Shown: in pieces, positions 1 to 7,647 of the stretch
How positions within the stretch are numbered: position 1 is the stretch's first letter
Layout of the letters: the number at the start of each line of letters is the position of its first letter
DNA from: Flavobacterium suaedae
GTDB taxonomy: Bacteria > Bacteroidota > Bacteroidia > Flavobacteriales > Flavobacteriaceae
DNA length: 64,000 nt
Assembly (NCBI RefSeq): GCF_014642915.1
Contig: NZ_BMJE01000006.1
Coordinates: 124,001 to 188,000 of the forward strand
Direction of reading: 5' to 3'
The notes under the pieces: generated by a model
Databases searched by the model: none
What the model was told of the DNA's origin: nothing
What the model saw: the letters and a program-made list of their open reading frames with translations, nothing else
Position numbers and translations under genes: made by a program

Positions 1-464
1 GGCAAAATTCCGGGCATATCATTAATACTTCCTCTATGATGGGCTATATGGGCTATGCTGGTAATGGAAGCTATAATGCATCAAAATTTGCCGTTATAGG
101 ACTGTCCGAGGCTCTTGCTCAAGAGGTTGCTCCTTTTGGTATTAAAGTGACCATTTTGGCTCCAGGAACCTTTCGGACAAATTTTATGAATGAGGAAACC
201 CTTAATGTTGCGCAATATAAAATCGATGAATATAAGTTAGAGAAGCAGGTGGAACAGTTCACGGGATTTGATGGCCAACAATTAGGTGATCCCAAAAAAT
301 TGGCAGAGGTATTACTTCAGATTACGGAAATGTCTAATCCACCCTTGCATCTTCCATTAGGTTCTGATAGCTACTATGCTATTTTGGAAGTTCGTAAAAA
401 AGAAAGGGAAGAAATGGAACAATGGAAAGATTTATCTTTATCTACTGATTTTAAACAAGCATAG
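1..464 (+). CDS. Short-chain dehydrogenase/reductase, 5' end missing
   Basis: C-terminal part of a classical SDR oxidoreductase, cut by the window edge; the frame is open from base 3. The catalytic Ser lies in the INTSSM stretch and the Tyr-Lys pair in YNASK, exactly where SDRs place them, followed by a PGTFRT segment typical of the cofactor loop. The Rossmann GxxxGxG segment would be upstream. The substrate cannot be told. One base separates its stop codon (462-464) from the GTG of the AraC regulator, so the two form an operon; the same SDR-then-AraC order recurs twice more in this window. Confidence 0.85.
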   Translation, partial: QNSGHIINTSSMMGYMGYAGNGSYNASKFAVIGLSEALAQEVAPFGIKVTILAPGTFRTNFMNEETLNVAQYKIDEYKLEKQVEQFTGFDGQQLGDPKKLAEVLLQITEMSNPPLHLPLGSDSYYAILEVRKKEREEMEQWKDLSLSTDFKQA

Positions 465-465
465 T

Positions 466-1377
466 GTGAAAAAAGCTGCTCCTTATAAAATTAAGTCAAT
501 TTCTGAACTTCATAAGTTATTTGGACTGTCAAAGCCCTATCATCCATTGATAAGTGTGATAGATTTTGAACTTCTGAAGTTTGATGATAACAAAATTTGG
601 AGCAGCTTTTTCTATGATTTTTATTGTGTAGCCTGTAAAAAAGGATCTTCTGGAAAATTCAGGTACGGACAAGGTAATTATGACTTCGATGAAGGTGTGA
701 TGAGTTTTACCAAACCTGGTCAAATTTTTTCAGTCACCAATCCTACAGATGACCCAGTATCGGGTTATATGCTCGTCTTCAAACCTGAGCTCATTCGGCA
801 TTATGAGTTGGGAAAGGTCATTGGAAATTATGGGTTCTTCTCTTATTCCACTGCGGAGGCCTTGCACCTTTCTGAAAAAGAGGACAAAATAATGATGAAT
901 CTTATGCATCAAATTCAGGATGAACTGAAAAACAATATTGATCATTATAGTCAAGATCTAATTGTTTCCCATATTGATCTGCTTCTCCATTATGCAAAGC
1001 GTTTTCACAATCGGCAGTTTCTGACACGAAGTGCAGTAAATAATGATTTAGTGGCAATGATGGAAGAATTAATTGATTCCTATCTAAAATGTGACGCTGC
1101 CCTTTCGGGTCTGCCCACAGTTAAATGCTTTGCGGAAAAGCTCAACGTTTCCCCTGATTATTTAAGTGATCTGTTGAGAAATGTGACAGGTAAAAATGCT
1201 AAAACACATATCCAAGAATCTGTAATTGATAGAGCTAAAGAACTACTCTCAACTACCGATTTAAGTGTTAAGGAAATAGCTTTTGATTTGGGCTTTGAGC
1301 ATCCCCAATCATTCAGTACAATGTTCAAAAAGAATACCCAAAAGACCCCAATGCAATACAGGGCATTATTTAATTAA
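466..1377 (+). CDS. AraC-family transcriptional regulator
   Basis: A 303-residue regulator with an N-terminal cupin-like sensing half (YGQGNYDFDEG, FTKPGQ) and a C-terminal double helix-turn-helix of the AraC type (LPTVKCFAEKLNVSPDYLSDLL, then LSVKEIAFDLGF and PQSFSTMFKK). A GTG at 466 is chosen as start because it gives the same N-terminus and length as the two paralogues at 2305 and 49080. The upstream ATG at 376 would only add residues overlapping the SDR gene. It probably controls the SDR it follows. The effector is unknown. Confidence 0.88.
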   Translation: MKKAAPYKIKSISELHKLFGLSKPYHPLISVIDFELLKFDDNKIWSSFFYDFYCVACKKGSSGKFRYGQGNYDFDEGVMSFTKPGQIFSVTNPTDDPVSGYMLVFKPELIRHYELGKVIGNYGFFSYSTAEALHLSEKEDKIMMNLMHQIQDELKNNIDHYSQDLIVSHIDLLLHYAKRFHNRQFLTRSAVNNDLVAMMEELIDSYLKCDAALSGLPTVKCFAEKLNVSPDYLSDLLRNVTGKNAKTHIQESVIDRAKELLSTTDLSVKEIAFDLGFEHPQSFSTMFKKNTQKTPMQYRALFN

Positions 1378-1545
1378 GGAAATTACTAGCCCATTACATG
1401 GAGAGGCATAAGCAATAAAAGAATGGATGTCTTGCTCAACTCAAATGCCGCTCCATAACAATTTAACTACAATAAATACCAATCTGATTACTTTTTAGGA
1501 AACGACAACTAAGAACTTTGCAACAGATTTAAAAGATAATTTAGT

Positions 1546-2283
1546 ATGCAGAATCTTAAAGAAAAAGTAGTCGCTATCACTGGTGCAAGTAGCGGAATTG
1601 GAAAAGCCATTGCCACAAAGCTGGCTGCCGCGGGAGCAAAAGTAGTACTCGCCGCTCGCCGTGAAGAAAGACTAGTGGAAATTGTATCAACTATTACTGA
1701 AAAAAATGGCGAAGCAATTTATGTAGTGGCAGATGTTTAACATAGGGCAGACTTAGATAAGTTGGTTGAAAAAGCCGTAGCTGACTTTGGAAGATTGGAT
1801 GTAATGGTGAACAATGCAGGGGTTAGTCAATTAAGCCAAATTGATGAACTTGATGTAGAAGGTTGGGAACAAATGATAAATGTAAACCTGAACGGTACTT
1901 TGTACGGAATGGCAGCAGCGATTCCCGTATTTAAAAAACAACAATCCGGACACATTGTAAACATCATTTCTACGGCAGGGCTTACCATAACCCCCACGAT
2001 GGGTGTCTATGCCGGAACTAAAAATGCGATAAGGACAATTTCCGAAGCTTTTCGGCAGGAGTCTGATGGAACTGTCAGAATTACGGGTGTTTCTCCCGGT
2101 TTTGTCGATACGGATTTTGCCGAAAATATTAAAAACGACCAAATGCGAACTGCCATTTTGAAAAGTCGTGATGAAATTGCCATAAGCCCTGATGCAATTG
2201 CAGGTGCTGTAATCTATGCGATCAGTCAACCTAAAGAAGTGGAAATTGGTGATATTGTGATTCGACCAGCGGTTCAAAACTAA
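1546..2283 (+). pseudogene. SDR oxidoreductase interrupted by an in-frame TAA
   Basis: Reads as one 245-residue SDR in a single frame except for a TAA at 1738-1740. The first part holds the cofactor motif TGASSGIG (residues about 11-18); the second part holds NNAG, a catalytic Ser in IISTAG and YAGTK. No bases are missing, so one substitution (for example CAA or AAA to TAA) explains the break. The second part could restart at TTG 1762 but would lack the nucleotide-binding glycines, so the enzyme is probably dead unless the stop is read through or is a sequencing error. It lies 21 bases before an AraC regulator. Confidence 0.8.
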
Positions 2284-2304
2284 AAAATAGTTACCTTCAA
2301 GGTT

Positions 2305-3222
2305 ATGGGAGCGAGTAACTCAGAAATAAAACCATTTAAAAGCATATCTGCATTAATGCGATATTTGGGGTTGCCCGCCCCACAACATCCCTTATTCACA
2401 CTGGTAGATTATAATAAAACACCGCAACTGGAAATAAACAGTGAACAAAAATTAACTATTGATTTTTATAAAATTTCTTTTAAAAATAGTTTTAGTGGAA
2501 AAATAAAATATGGGCAGGATTACTATGATTTTGACGAAGGTGGACTGGCGTTTTTAAAACCTGGTCAAATTGTAACTCCCTATGAAGATATGGAAAGTTA
2601 TGAAGGCTATGCTTTATATTTTCATCAAGATTTTATTCGCAAGTTTCCGGTAGGCACTGAAATTAAATCCTATGGTTTTTTCTCCTATAATGTTTCCGAA
2701 GCACTTTTTTTATCGGCCAAAGAAAAAGCTATTGTCGAGCAATTATTTCAAACCATAAATGCTGAATCCAGAGAAAACATCGATCAATTTAGTCAGGAGG
2801 TATTGGTATCACAATTAGCTTTATTGTTAAGCTACAGCAAGCGTTTTTATAACCGTCAATTTATTACCCGAAAAGAAATAAACCACGAAATTATAACCTC
2901 GTTGGATCAAATTTTGGAGCGGTATTTTCAAGATAAAAGCGGACTGGATAATGGCTTGCCTTCTGTAACATTTCTTAGCAACAAACTCGGTCTTTCCCAC
3001 CGCTACCTGAGTGATTTGTTATGTTCTCTTACGGGACTAAACACTCAGCGATATATTCAGAAAGCTATCATAGAAAAGGCAAAAGAAGAACTATCAACAA
3101 CCAATCTGTCCGTAAGCGAAATAGCCTATAATTTGGGTTTTGAATATCCCCAATCGTTCAGTACAATGTTCAAAAAGAATACCCAAAAAACCCCACTGCA
3201 GTTCAGGGCACTGTTCAATTGA
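2305..3222 (+). CDS. AraC-family transcriptional regulator
   Basis: A 305-residue paralogue of the regulator at 466-1377, with the same layout: sensing half with YGQDYYDFDEGG and FLKPGQ, then two helix-turn-helix motifs ending in PQSFSTMFKK. It starts at ATG 2305, 21 bases after the broken SDR, and so forms a second SDR-AraC pair. Its last part is nearly identical in DNA to the neighbour: bases 3157-3188 match 1312-1343 perfectly, although the rest of the genes has diverged. Confidence 0.88.
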   Translation: MGASNSEIKPFKSISALMRYLGLPAPQHPLFTLVDYNKTPQLEINSEQKLTIDFYKISFKNSFSGKIKYGQDYYDFDEGGLAFLKPGQIVTPYEDMESYEGYALYFHQDFIRKFPVGTEIKSYGFFSYNVSEALFLSAKEKAIVEQLFQTINAESRENIDQFSQEVLVSQLALLLSYSKRFYNRQFITRKEINHEIITSLDQILERYFQDKSGLDNGLPSVTFLSNKLGLSHRYLSDLLCSLTGLNTQRYIQKAIIEKAKEELSTTNLSVSEIAYNLGFEYPQSFSTMFKKNTQKTPLQFRALFN

Positions 3223-3405
3223 AAAATACCGCTGGTACTGGAGAAGCAGTTGATCATTGGTAGATGTTCATATTCTCATCATAAATAGGACTTTCTATTG
3301 CTAAGAAATTCAAAATACTATGAAGGACATGGTGTTATGATAGTGTTTTATTTGACTTCAACTTTTTATAGTCATCTGATAACCATACTATAAAAATCCA
3401 ATTCT

Positions 3406-4305
3406 TTAAACAACATTCCTTAAGTATTTCCAGTAAAAAATTTCCTCTAGATACTGTTCCACAGACACGGGCTTTCGACCCAATAGTTTTGCCATTTGTA
3501 AACTGTCACTATCTAATTCACCATGTCTTGTAGCCGAGGCAAAACCTCCTATTACTTTAGCACAAGCTTTAGGCATCCCCTGATCAATAACAGTTTTAAG
3601 AAAGGTATCTAGGCTAGGACTTAAATAAGTGATGTTTTTGCCAGTGATTCGAGAAATATATTCTGCTATTTCTGAGAAGGAATAACTATTTTCACATACA
3701 CTATAGATCTTATTTTTGTGACCATTAGAGATTAAGACCTTGGCTGCGGTCTCGGCCATTTCACTCCGTAGTGCAAGACCTATTTTCCCATTACCGGCTG
3801 GCAGGTAAATTCCATGTAAAAAGATTTTGTCCCCCAAAAATAAAGGCAATATGTCCATGTAAAGTCCATTTCGCAAAATGGTATAATTTAGACCACTTTC
3901 TTTAATGGCATTTTCTGTTGCCAAATGAGAATTTAGTACAGACTCGATAAGCGAGAAATTTACTTTTTTATGATCCTGGCTTGTGTAAAGAATATATTTG
4001 ACATTAGATTCTACAGCTGCATTCACAACTTGAATATGCTGCATACTGCGGTTTTCTAGTTCATTACTTGAAACAAAAAGCAATTTGTCAATACCAGAAA
4101 AGGCCTTTAACATTGAACCGTAATGATTATAATCGCCAAACACAATATTTACGTTTAAGGACTTTAATTTCTCAACTTTTGTATCGTCTCTAGCCATTGC
4201 ATAAATCAAACTTTCATTCACCCCGTTTTCGATTAAAGATTCAACAACTGCATACCCATAATATCCGGTAGCTCCCGTTATTAATATTTTATCTTTTTTT
4301 TTCAT
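3406..4305 (-). CDS. NmrA-like NAD(P)-binding oxidoreductase
   Basis: A 299-residue atypical SDR. The N-terminus has the ITGATGYYG glycine-rich cofactor loop, followed by an alternating Rossmann pattern; there is no YxxxK catalytic pair. The layout and length match NmrA/QorB-type proteins, which act as NAD(P)H:quinone reductases or redox sensors. The exact activity cannot be decided. It sits 30 bases upstream of the PAP2 gene on the same strand but transcribes after it, so it could be the last gene of the GT9-PAP2 operon. Confidence 0.75.
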   Translation of the reverse strand: MKKKDKILITGATGYYGYAVVESLIENGVNESLIYAMARDDTKVEKLKSLNVNIVFGDYNHYGSMLKAFSGIDKLLFVSSNELENRSMQHIQVVNAAVESNVKYILYTSQDHKKVNFSLIESVLNSHLATENAIKESGLNYTILRNGLYMDILPLFLGDKIFLHGIYLPAGNGKIGLALRSEMAETAAKVLISNGHKNKIYSVCENSYSFSEIAEYISRITGKNITYLSPSLDTFLKTVIDQGMPKACAKVIGGFASATRHGELDSDSLQMAKLLGRKPVSVEQYLEEIFYWKYLRNVV

Positions 4306-4335
4306 TTGTTTTTAAGTAAGCTTTCTCAATTGATC

Positions 4336-4938
4336 TTAAAATTTGTAGGTGAAACCTATAGTAGGTGTGTTTTCGATATAGTCCGAAGAAATGGTCAACT
4401 TCTTTTTTCTTTCATAAGGTTTGGTAAACAAATAACTCATTCCAACACCTATTACAGCACCTGCTAGCACATCCCAACCATCGTGCTTGGTTGCTTTAAT
4501 CCTTGTATATCCAACATATCCTGCCAAGAGGTAAGCAGGAACGCCGTATTCCCAACCATATCTTTTTTGTACAAATGCTGCACTGGCAAACGCAACAGAT
4601 GTATGACCGGATGGAAAACTATTGCTATTTTCTCTATTCGGCCGCTCTTTGTTTATGGCTAGTTTTAAACCATACGTTAATACAATAGTGCCTGCCAGCG
4701 CTTTGGAAAATTGGTAAGTTCCTTTCTGACCATCTTTCCAAATGAATGTAGAACTCATAGCTAAGGCTGGCATTGTAACAAGCAAAATATCCCCTGCTGT
4801 CTTATGAGCATTTTGGGATGGAGTAAGGGGTTTTACCTGTCCATACGCTAGTGACGAACTCAAAATTACAATAGCAGCTAGGGCTTTAAAGCCGCACAGA
4901 CTTTTTAATGAAATTGTGACGTTACGCATAAGTTTCAA
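4336..4938 (-). CDS. PAP2-family membrane phosphatase
   Basis: A 200-residue protein with an N-terminal hydrophobic signal or anchor segment and the three PAP2 signatures: K-x6-RP (KLAINKERP), PSGH, and a TR-x5-H-x3-D motif (TRIKATKHDGWD). This family removes phosphate from lipid phosphates such as undecaprenyl pyrophosphate or phosphatidic acid at the membrane. Its start overlaps the stop of the glycosyltransferase gene by four bases, so the two are translationally coupled, which suggests a role in envelope glycan or lipid synthesis. Confidence 0.85.
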   Translation of the reverse strand: MKLMRNVTISLKSLCGFKALAAIVILSSSLAYGQVKPLTPSQNAHKTAGDILLVTMPALAMSSTFIWKDGQKGTYQFSKALAGTIVLTYGLKLAINKERPNRENSNSFPSGHTSVAFASAAFVQKRYGWEYGVPAYLLAGYVGYTRIKATKHDGWDVLAGAVIGVGMSYLFTKPYERKKKLTISSDYIENTPTIGFTYKF

Positions 4939-5978
4939 AATGATGTATTTAAATAAGGATAAAGAGCATTTTCAACAAGAACCATCAGCGTATCGATTTT
5001 CACCTCCTTGGTATTTACGGCAATACTACCTTCGTTATAAGGCTTATATTTTTCTATGTCTGTAATTGAGAATAAACCAATGACAGGGGTGAGGGAAGAG
5101 CTAGCCAGATGCATTATTCCAACATCGGCTCCAATGAAAACATCTGTGCTTGCAATCATCGCTGCCAATTCCCGTATGTCGGTGAAATACAAAACAGGGA
5201 TTTTAAAACTAATTTTAGAGACAGTTTCTTTCGGAAATACTTCAATGATGTTTACATCTGGAAATACTTTCTTTAAGTGTTCATATAAATTAAGCCACCA
5301 TATTTCTGTATAGCATTTGGTATCGGTGGTATGGGTGTATAAGCAAATAGTTGGTTGTGCATTTTGCACTATATCATATACCAAACTACCGCCATTTATC
5401 AGTTCCTCATTCGCAAGTCTCAAATCCAAGTTAGCTGGGATCACATCATTTGACTTAAGCCCTATAGTGGGCAAAAACTCCCGCAAAGAATAGATCACTT
5501 GTTTTGCGATATGACTTTGTTTTTTATTTTTATGGCTATCTCCTAAAAACTTGAATGTTGCATTTGAGATTTTCGTAAATAATCTTCCAGAAAAAGATTC
5601 CTTGACGGCATTTATGGCCAAATCATATCTCTTGCTTCTAAGCTGTAAAATTGTTCTTATGTATTTTATGAAGTTTTTGAAAGGTTTCTTCGGAAATTCA
5701 ATAACCTGATGAACATTTTCATAATTTTGATATAGCTGGATAGCACAAGATTGATTTACCAGCAAATCGATCTCACTATTTGGGAATGTGGATTCTAACT
5801 CCTGAATCAACGGGGAAAGCAACAGTAGATTTTCTAATCTATGATTAGGTCTACATATTAGGATTCTTTTTATATCATCATTGTTGCGGAGCGTTTCACT
5901 TATCTTATTTTTAAAACTGGAAGTAAGATATCTAAATGCCTTCCACTTTATAGCGTTAATGATTTTTTTCGGATTCAT
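4935..5978 (-). CDS. Glycosyltransferase family 9 (heptosyltransferase-like)
   Basis: A 347-residue GT-B type transferase. The N-terminal Rossmann half has the ILICRPNHRLENLLLLSP pattern; the C-terminal donor-binding half has GADVGIMHLASS followed by VIGLFS, which is the usual GT9 nucleotide-sugar signature. GT9 enzymes add heptose or related sugars to LPS core. It is the first gene of a short operon with the PAP2 phosphatase. The Mu-like prophage begins about 230 bases upstream, so its native promoter region is close to the insertion. Confidence 0.82.
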   Translation of the reverse strand: MNPKKIINAIKWKAFRYLTSSFKNKISETLRNNDDIKRILICRPNHRLENLLLLSPLIQELESTFPNSEIDLLVNQSCAIQLYQNYENVHQVIEFPKKPFKNFIKYIRTILQLRSKRYDLAINAVKESFSGRLFTKISNATFKFLGDSHKNKKQSHIAKQVIYSLREFLPTIGLKSNDVIPANLDLRLANEELINGGSLVYDIVQNAQPTICLYTHTTDTKCYTEIWWLNLYEHLKKVFPDVNIIEVFPKETVSKISFKIPVLYFTDIRELAAMIASTDVFIGADVGIMHLASSSLTPVIGLFSITDIEKYKPYNEGSIAVNTKEVKIDTLMVLVENALYPYLNTSF

Positions 5979-6181
5979 TTATAAAATTTTTGTGTTGAGC
6001 TTTCAGGGAGTTCATCAGTGCGGAAAATAGTAGGAAGAATAAAAGTGGTTCGGGGGTGCGTATTCAAAATTTATTTTTATGGCTAAATTTGATTCATTTA
6101 ATCATCAATAATTTAAGGGTACTAAAACTAAATTTCATAAGTAAGTAATTATAAAAAGGTCGAAAACGACAATAAAATAAG

Positions 6182-6209
6182 GCTCTCACAGTAAATGAGG
6201 GCTTTTTTT
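6182..6209 (+). terminator. Hairpin followed by T7, at the prophage left border
   Basis: A 7-bp stem (GCTCTCA with TGAGGGC, one G-T pair), a 7-base loop and seven T residues, as in an intrinsic terminator. It lies immediately outside the presumed left end of the prophage, so it could be a host terminator next to which the phage inserted. Confidence 0.5.
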
Positions 6210-6459
6210 GTGCGCAAAACAAACGTTCGCTTTTGTACTTTTTATTACCATTTAACTACCATTTAAAAAAGGTTTAAATAAGCTTTTAAAGCCGTTACTA
6301 CTATATAGCCGGGCAAATATACCTGTTATTACCATAAATGCTGTAAAAACGCCTGTTTATGGTAGTTTGCGATGGCACTATGCAGGCATTACTGCAATTC
6401 ATTTTAATACTACGCAATATGTTTAAAGCGAAATTTTAATATATATCCGTTTTACTATT

Positions 6460-6495
6460 GGGTTGGCAAATGGGTTGGCAAATGGGTTGACAAAT
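6460..6495. repeat. Three 12-bp tandem repeats
   Basis: Unit GGGTTGGCAAAT occurs at 6460-6471 and 6472-6483 exactly, and at 6484-6495 with one change (G to A). It lies between the prophage left end and the repressor gene, where Mu-like phages keep transposase, repressor or enhancer sites. Function is inferred only. Confidence 0.75.
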
Positions 6496-6542
6496 AAAAG
6501 CATTAATATTTACTATAAATAACCCCGTAACAACGTTTAAAA

Positions 6543-6556
6543 ACAGTTTAAACGCT
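6543..6556. repeat. 14-bp word shared by both prophage ends (left copy)
   Basis: ACAGTTTAAACGCT here is identical to bases 42539-42552, close to the right end of the prophage, in the same orientation. The core GTTTAAAC is palindromic. Likely a protein-binding site used at both ends. Confidence 0.6.
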
Positions 6557-6641
6557 AAAAAAAGGGTTAAAACCACCCCCAAAAACGCTATTTAAACACC
6601 TTAATACTATTTAATTAACTGATTTTAAGTTATTTAGTAAT

Positions 6642-7373
6642 TTAACTCATCGAATTAACCCGAATACTGGCTTTTACCAATGCTAAAGCCCTTACCCGGC
6701 TCAGTTCTATATCCCTGTCCGGGTGGTGCTGGTTTTCGCTAACTAGCTTTATCCAGTCGTCACCCTTTTCGCTTTTTTGCAGCCATTTCACACTAACAAT
6801 TTCGTCACCATCATAGTCAATACTTATAATGTACATTTCACCATAAATCAGTCCGTTTTTAATGTCGTGCATTTGTTTATACATCACAATATCGCCGCTT
6901 TTTAATAGCGGGTACATACTATCGCCCGTTACATAAACAGCTCCATCACACTTTGGCAGGTTTGGTATCTGTATATGGTCTATCGGCTTAGTTTCTTTAC
7001 TATCCCTAAATAAAGTTACAACTCCAGCTGTAGCTTCCAAGTTGTATAATGGTATTGATTGATGCTGTTGCATGTTGTCAGTTTTAAGACTGTATACACT
7101 TACAGGTTCACTCATATATTTTTCAGAAATATCGGCATTTTTAATCATACTGCCTTTACCAGTTAAAAGCCAATTTAAATCCACTTCTTCAAACAAGTTT
7201 GACAGGTCTAAAATAATTTGATAAGAAGGGCTGTTATTTTTATCCCTTTCCAGTCTGTATAGCTTCTCTGCTGATTTATAGCCTAGTAATTTTGACAATT
7301 CCCCCATATTCTTTATGCCTTTATAATCGCATAACTGAATTAAATTGTCAAAAAAGTTTGTTTTTTTACTCAA
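6642..7373 (-). CDS. LexA/CI-like phage repressor (HTH plus S24 peptidase)
   Basis: A 243-residue repressor. An N-terminal helix-turn-helix lies at about residues 15-45 (GELSKLLGY, SAEKLYRLE); the C-terminal S24 domain has the Ser of GDSMYP (S152) and a Lys in SVKWL (K196) forming the Ser-Lys dyad. An Ala-Gly pair (A116-G117) stands where such repressors cut themselves, so induction by RecA-stimulated self-cleavage is plausible. The start is TTG (7373-7371); no ATG precedes the HTH. Divergent from the early operon, it plays the role of Mu c. Its start codon lies inside one of the direct repeats that look like its own operators. Confidence 0.88.
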   Translation of the reverse strand: MSKKTNFFDNLIQLCDYKGIKNMGELSKLLGYKSAEKLYRLERDKNNSPSYQIILDLSNLFEEVDLNWLLTGKGSMIKNADISEKYMSEPVSVYSLKTDNMQQHQSIPLYNLEATAGVVTLFRDSKETKPIDHIQIPNLPKCDGAVYVTGDSMYPLLKSGDIVMYKQMHDIKNGLIYGEMYIISIDYDGDEIVSVKWLQKSEKGDDWIKLVSENQHHPDRDIELSRVRALALVKASIRVNSMS

Positions 7374-7394
7374 AATAGTTTGTTTTACTCAAAT
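7355..7394. promoter_or_regulatory. Tandem operator-like repeats between repressor and early operon
   Basis: Two adjacent direct repeats of the form AGTTTG-T(n)-ACTCAAA: 7355-7376, with three extra T residues, and 7377-7394. The first covers the repressor start codon and the second covers the -33 box of the early promoter. This placement suits repressor operators controlling both directions. Confidence 0.6.
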
Positions 7395-7409
7395 TTGTTT
7401 GTATGTTTG
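7379..7409 (+). promoter_or_regulatory. Early-operon promoter of Bacteroidetes type
   Basis: TTTG at 7379-7382, a 19-base spacer, and TATGTTTG at 7402-7409 match the Bacteroidetes consensus TTTG-N19-TAnnTTTG exactly. Transcription would begin about 7415, so the first usable start codon of the next gene is ATG 7430, not ATG 7403, which lies in the -7 box. Confidence 0.7.
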
Positions 7410-7429
7410 TCCTGTACAAAAGACAAAAA

Positions 7430-7645
7430 ATGAAAACAAGCAAACCTACAAAAAAAAGAAACAACTACAATGAGGATATCCTTAACTCATTAGCAAAAAA
7501 ATTCGGCTATTCTGTAGACTATATAAGAAAGTGCTTGAGAGATGACCGTAAAGGAATTATGCCTGATGTAATTAAAAAAGAATACAAGTATTTAGAAAAT
7601 ATTGCTAAAAAAGCAGTTGAAACTAAAATTAATACCTCTGAATAA
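7430..7645 (+). CDS. Small basic protein, first early gene (Ner-like position)
   Basis: A 71-residue lysine-rich protein. The segment NEDILNSLAKKFGYSVDYIRKCL reads like a helix-turn-helix, in which SVDYIRKCL would be the recognition helix. Its place, first in the early operon and divergent from the repressor, equals that of Ner in Mu, a second negative regulator. The start at ATG 7430 is chosen because the promoter covers the upstream ATG at 7403. No family is recognised with certainty. Confidence 0.65.
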   Translation: MKTSKPTKKRNNYNEDILNSLAKKFGYSVDYIRKCLRDDRKGIMPDVIKKEYKYLENIAKKAVETKINTSE

Positions 7646-7647
7646 TT

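Larger units (their letters stand above)
5979..6641. other. Host upstream region and prophage left end, no gene
   Basis: No convincing gene. The first part (to about 6209) is AT-rich host DNA ending in a terminator-like hairpin. The rest shows phage-end character: two TACCATTTAA copies near 6247-6265, a 9-bp inverted repeat (6330-6338 with 6356-6364), three 12-bp tandem repeats (6460-6495), and a 14-bp word (6543-6556) that recurs at the other end of the prophage. These are likely transposase-binding or enhancer sites, but this is inference. Confidence 0.55.

Noticed and set aside
376..465. Upstream ATG extension of the first AraC gene
   Set aside because: It overlaps the SDR coding region and adds residues with no counterpart in the two paralogues; GTG 466 fits better.
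1831..2277. 148-codon ORF on the minus strand
   Set aside because: Shadow of the SDR gene in another frame; composition unlike a real protein.
7403..7429. ATG 7403 as the start of the first early gene
   Set aside because: It lies inside the TATGTTTG promoter box, so the message would start downstream of it.
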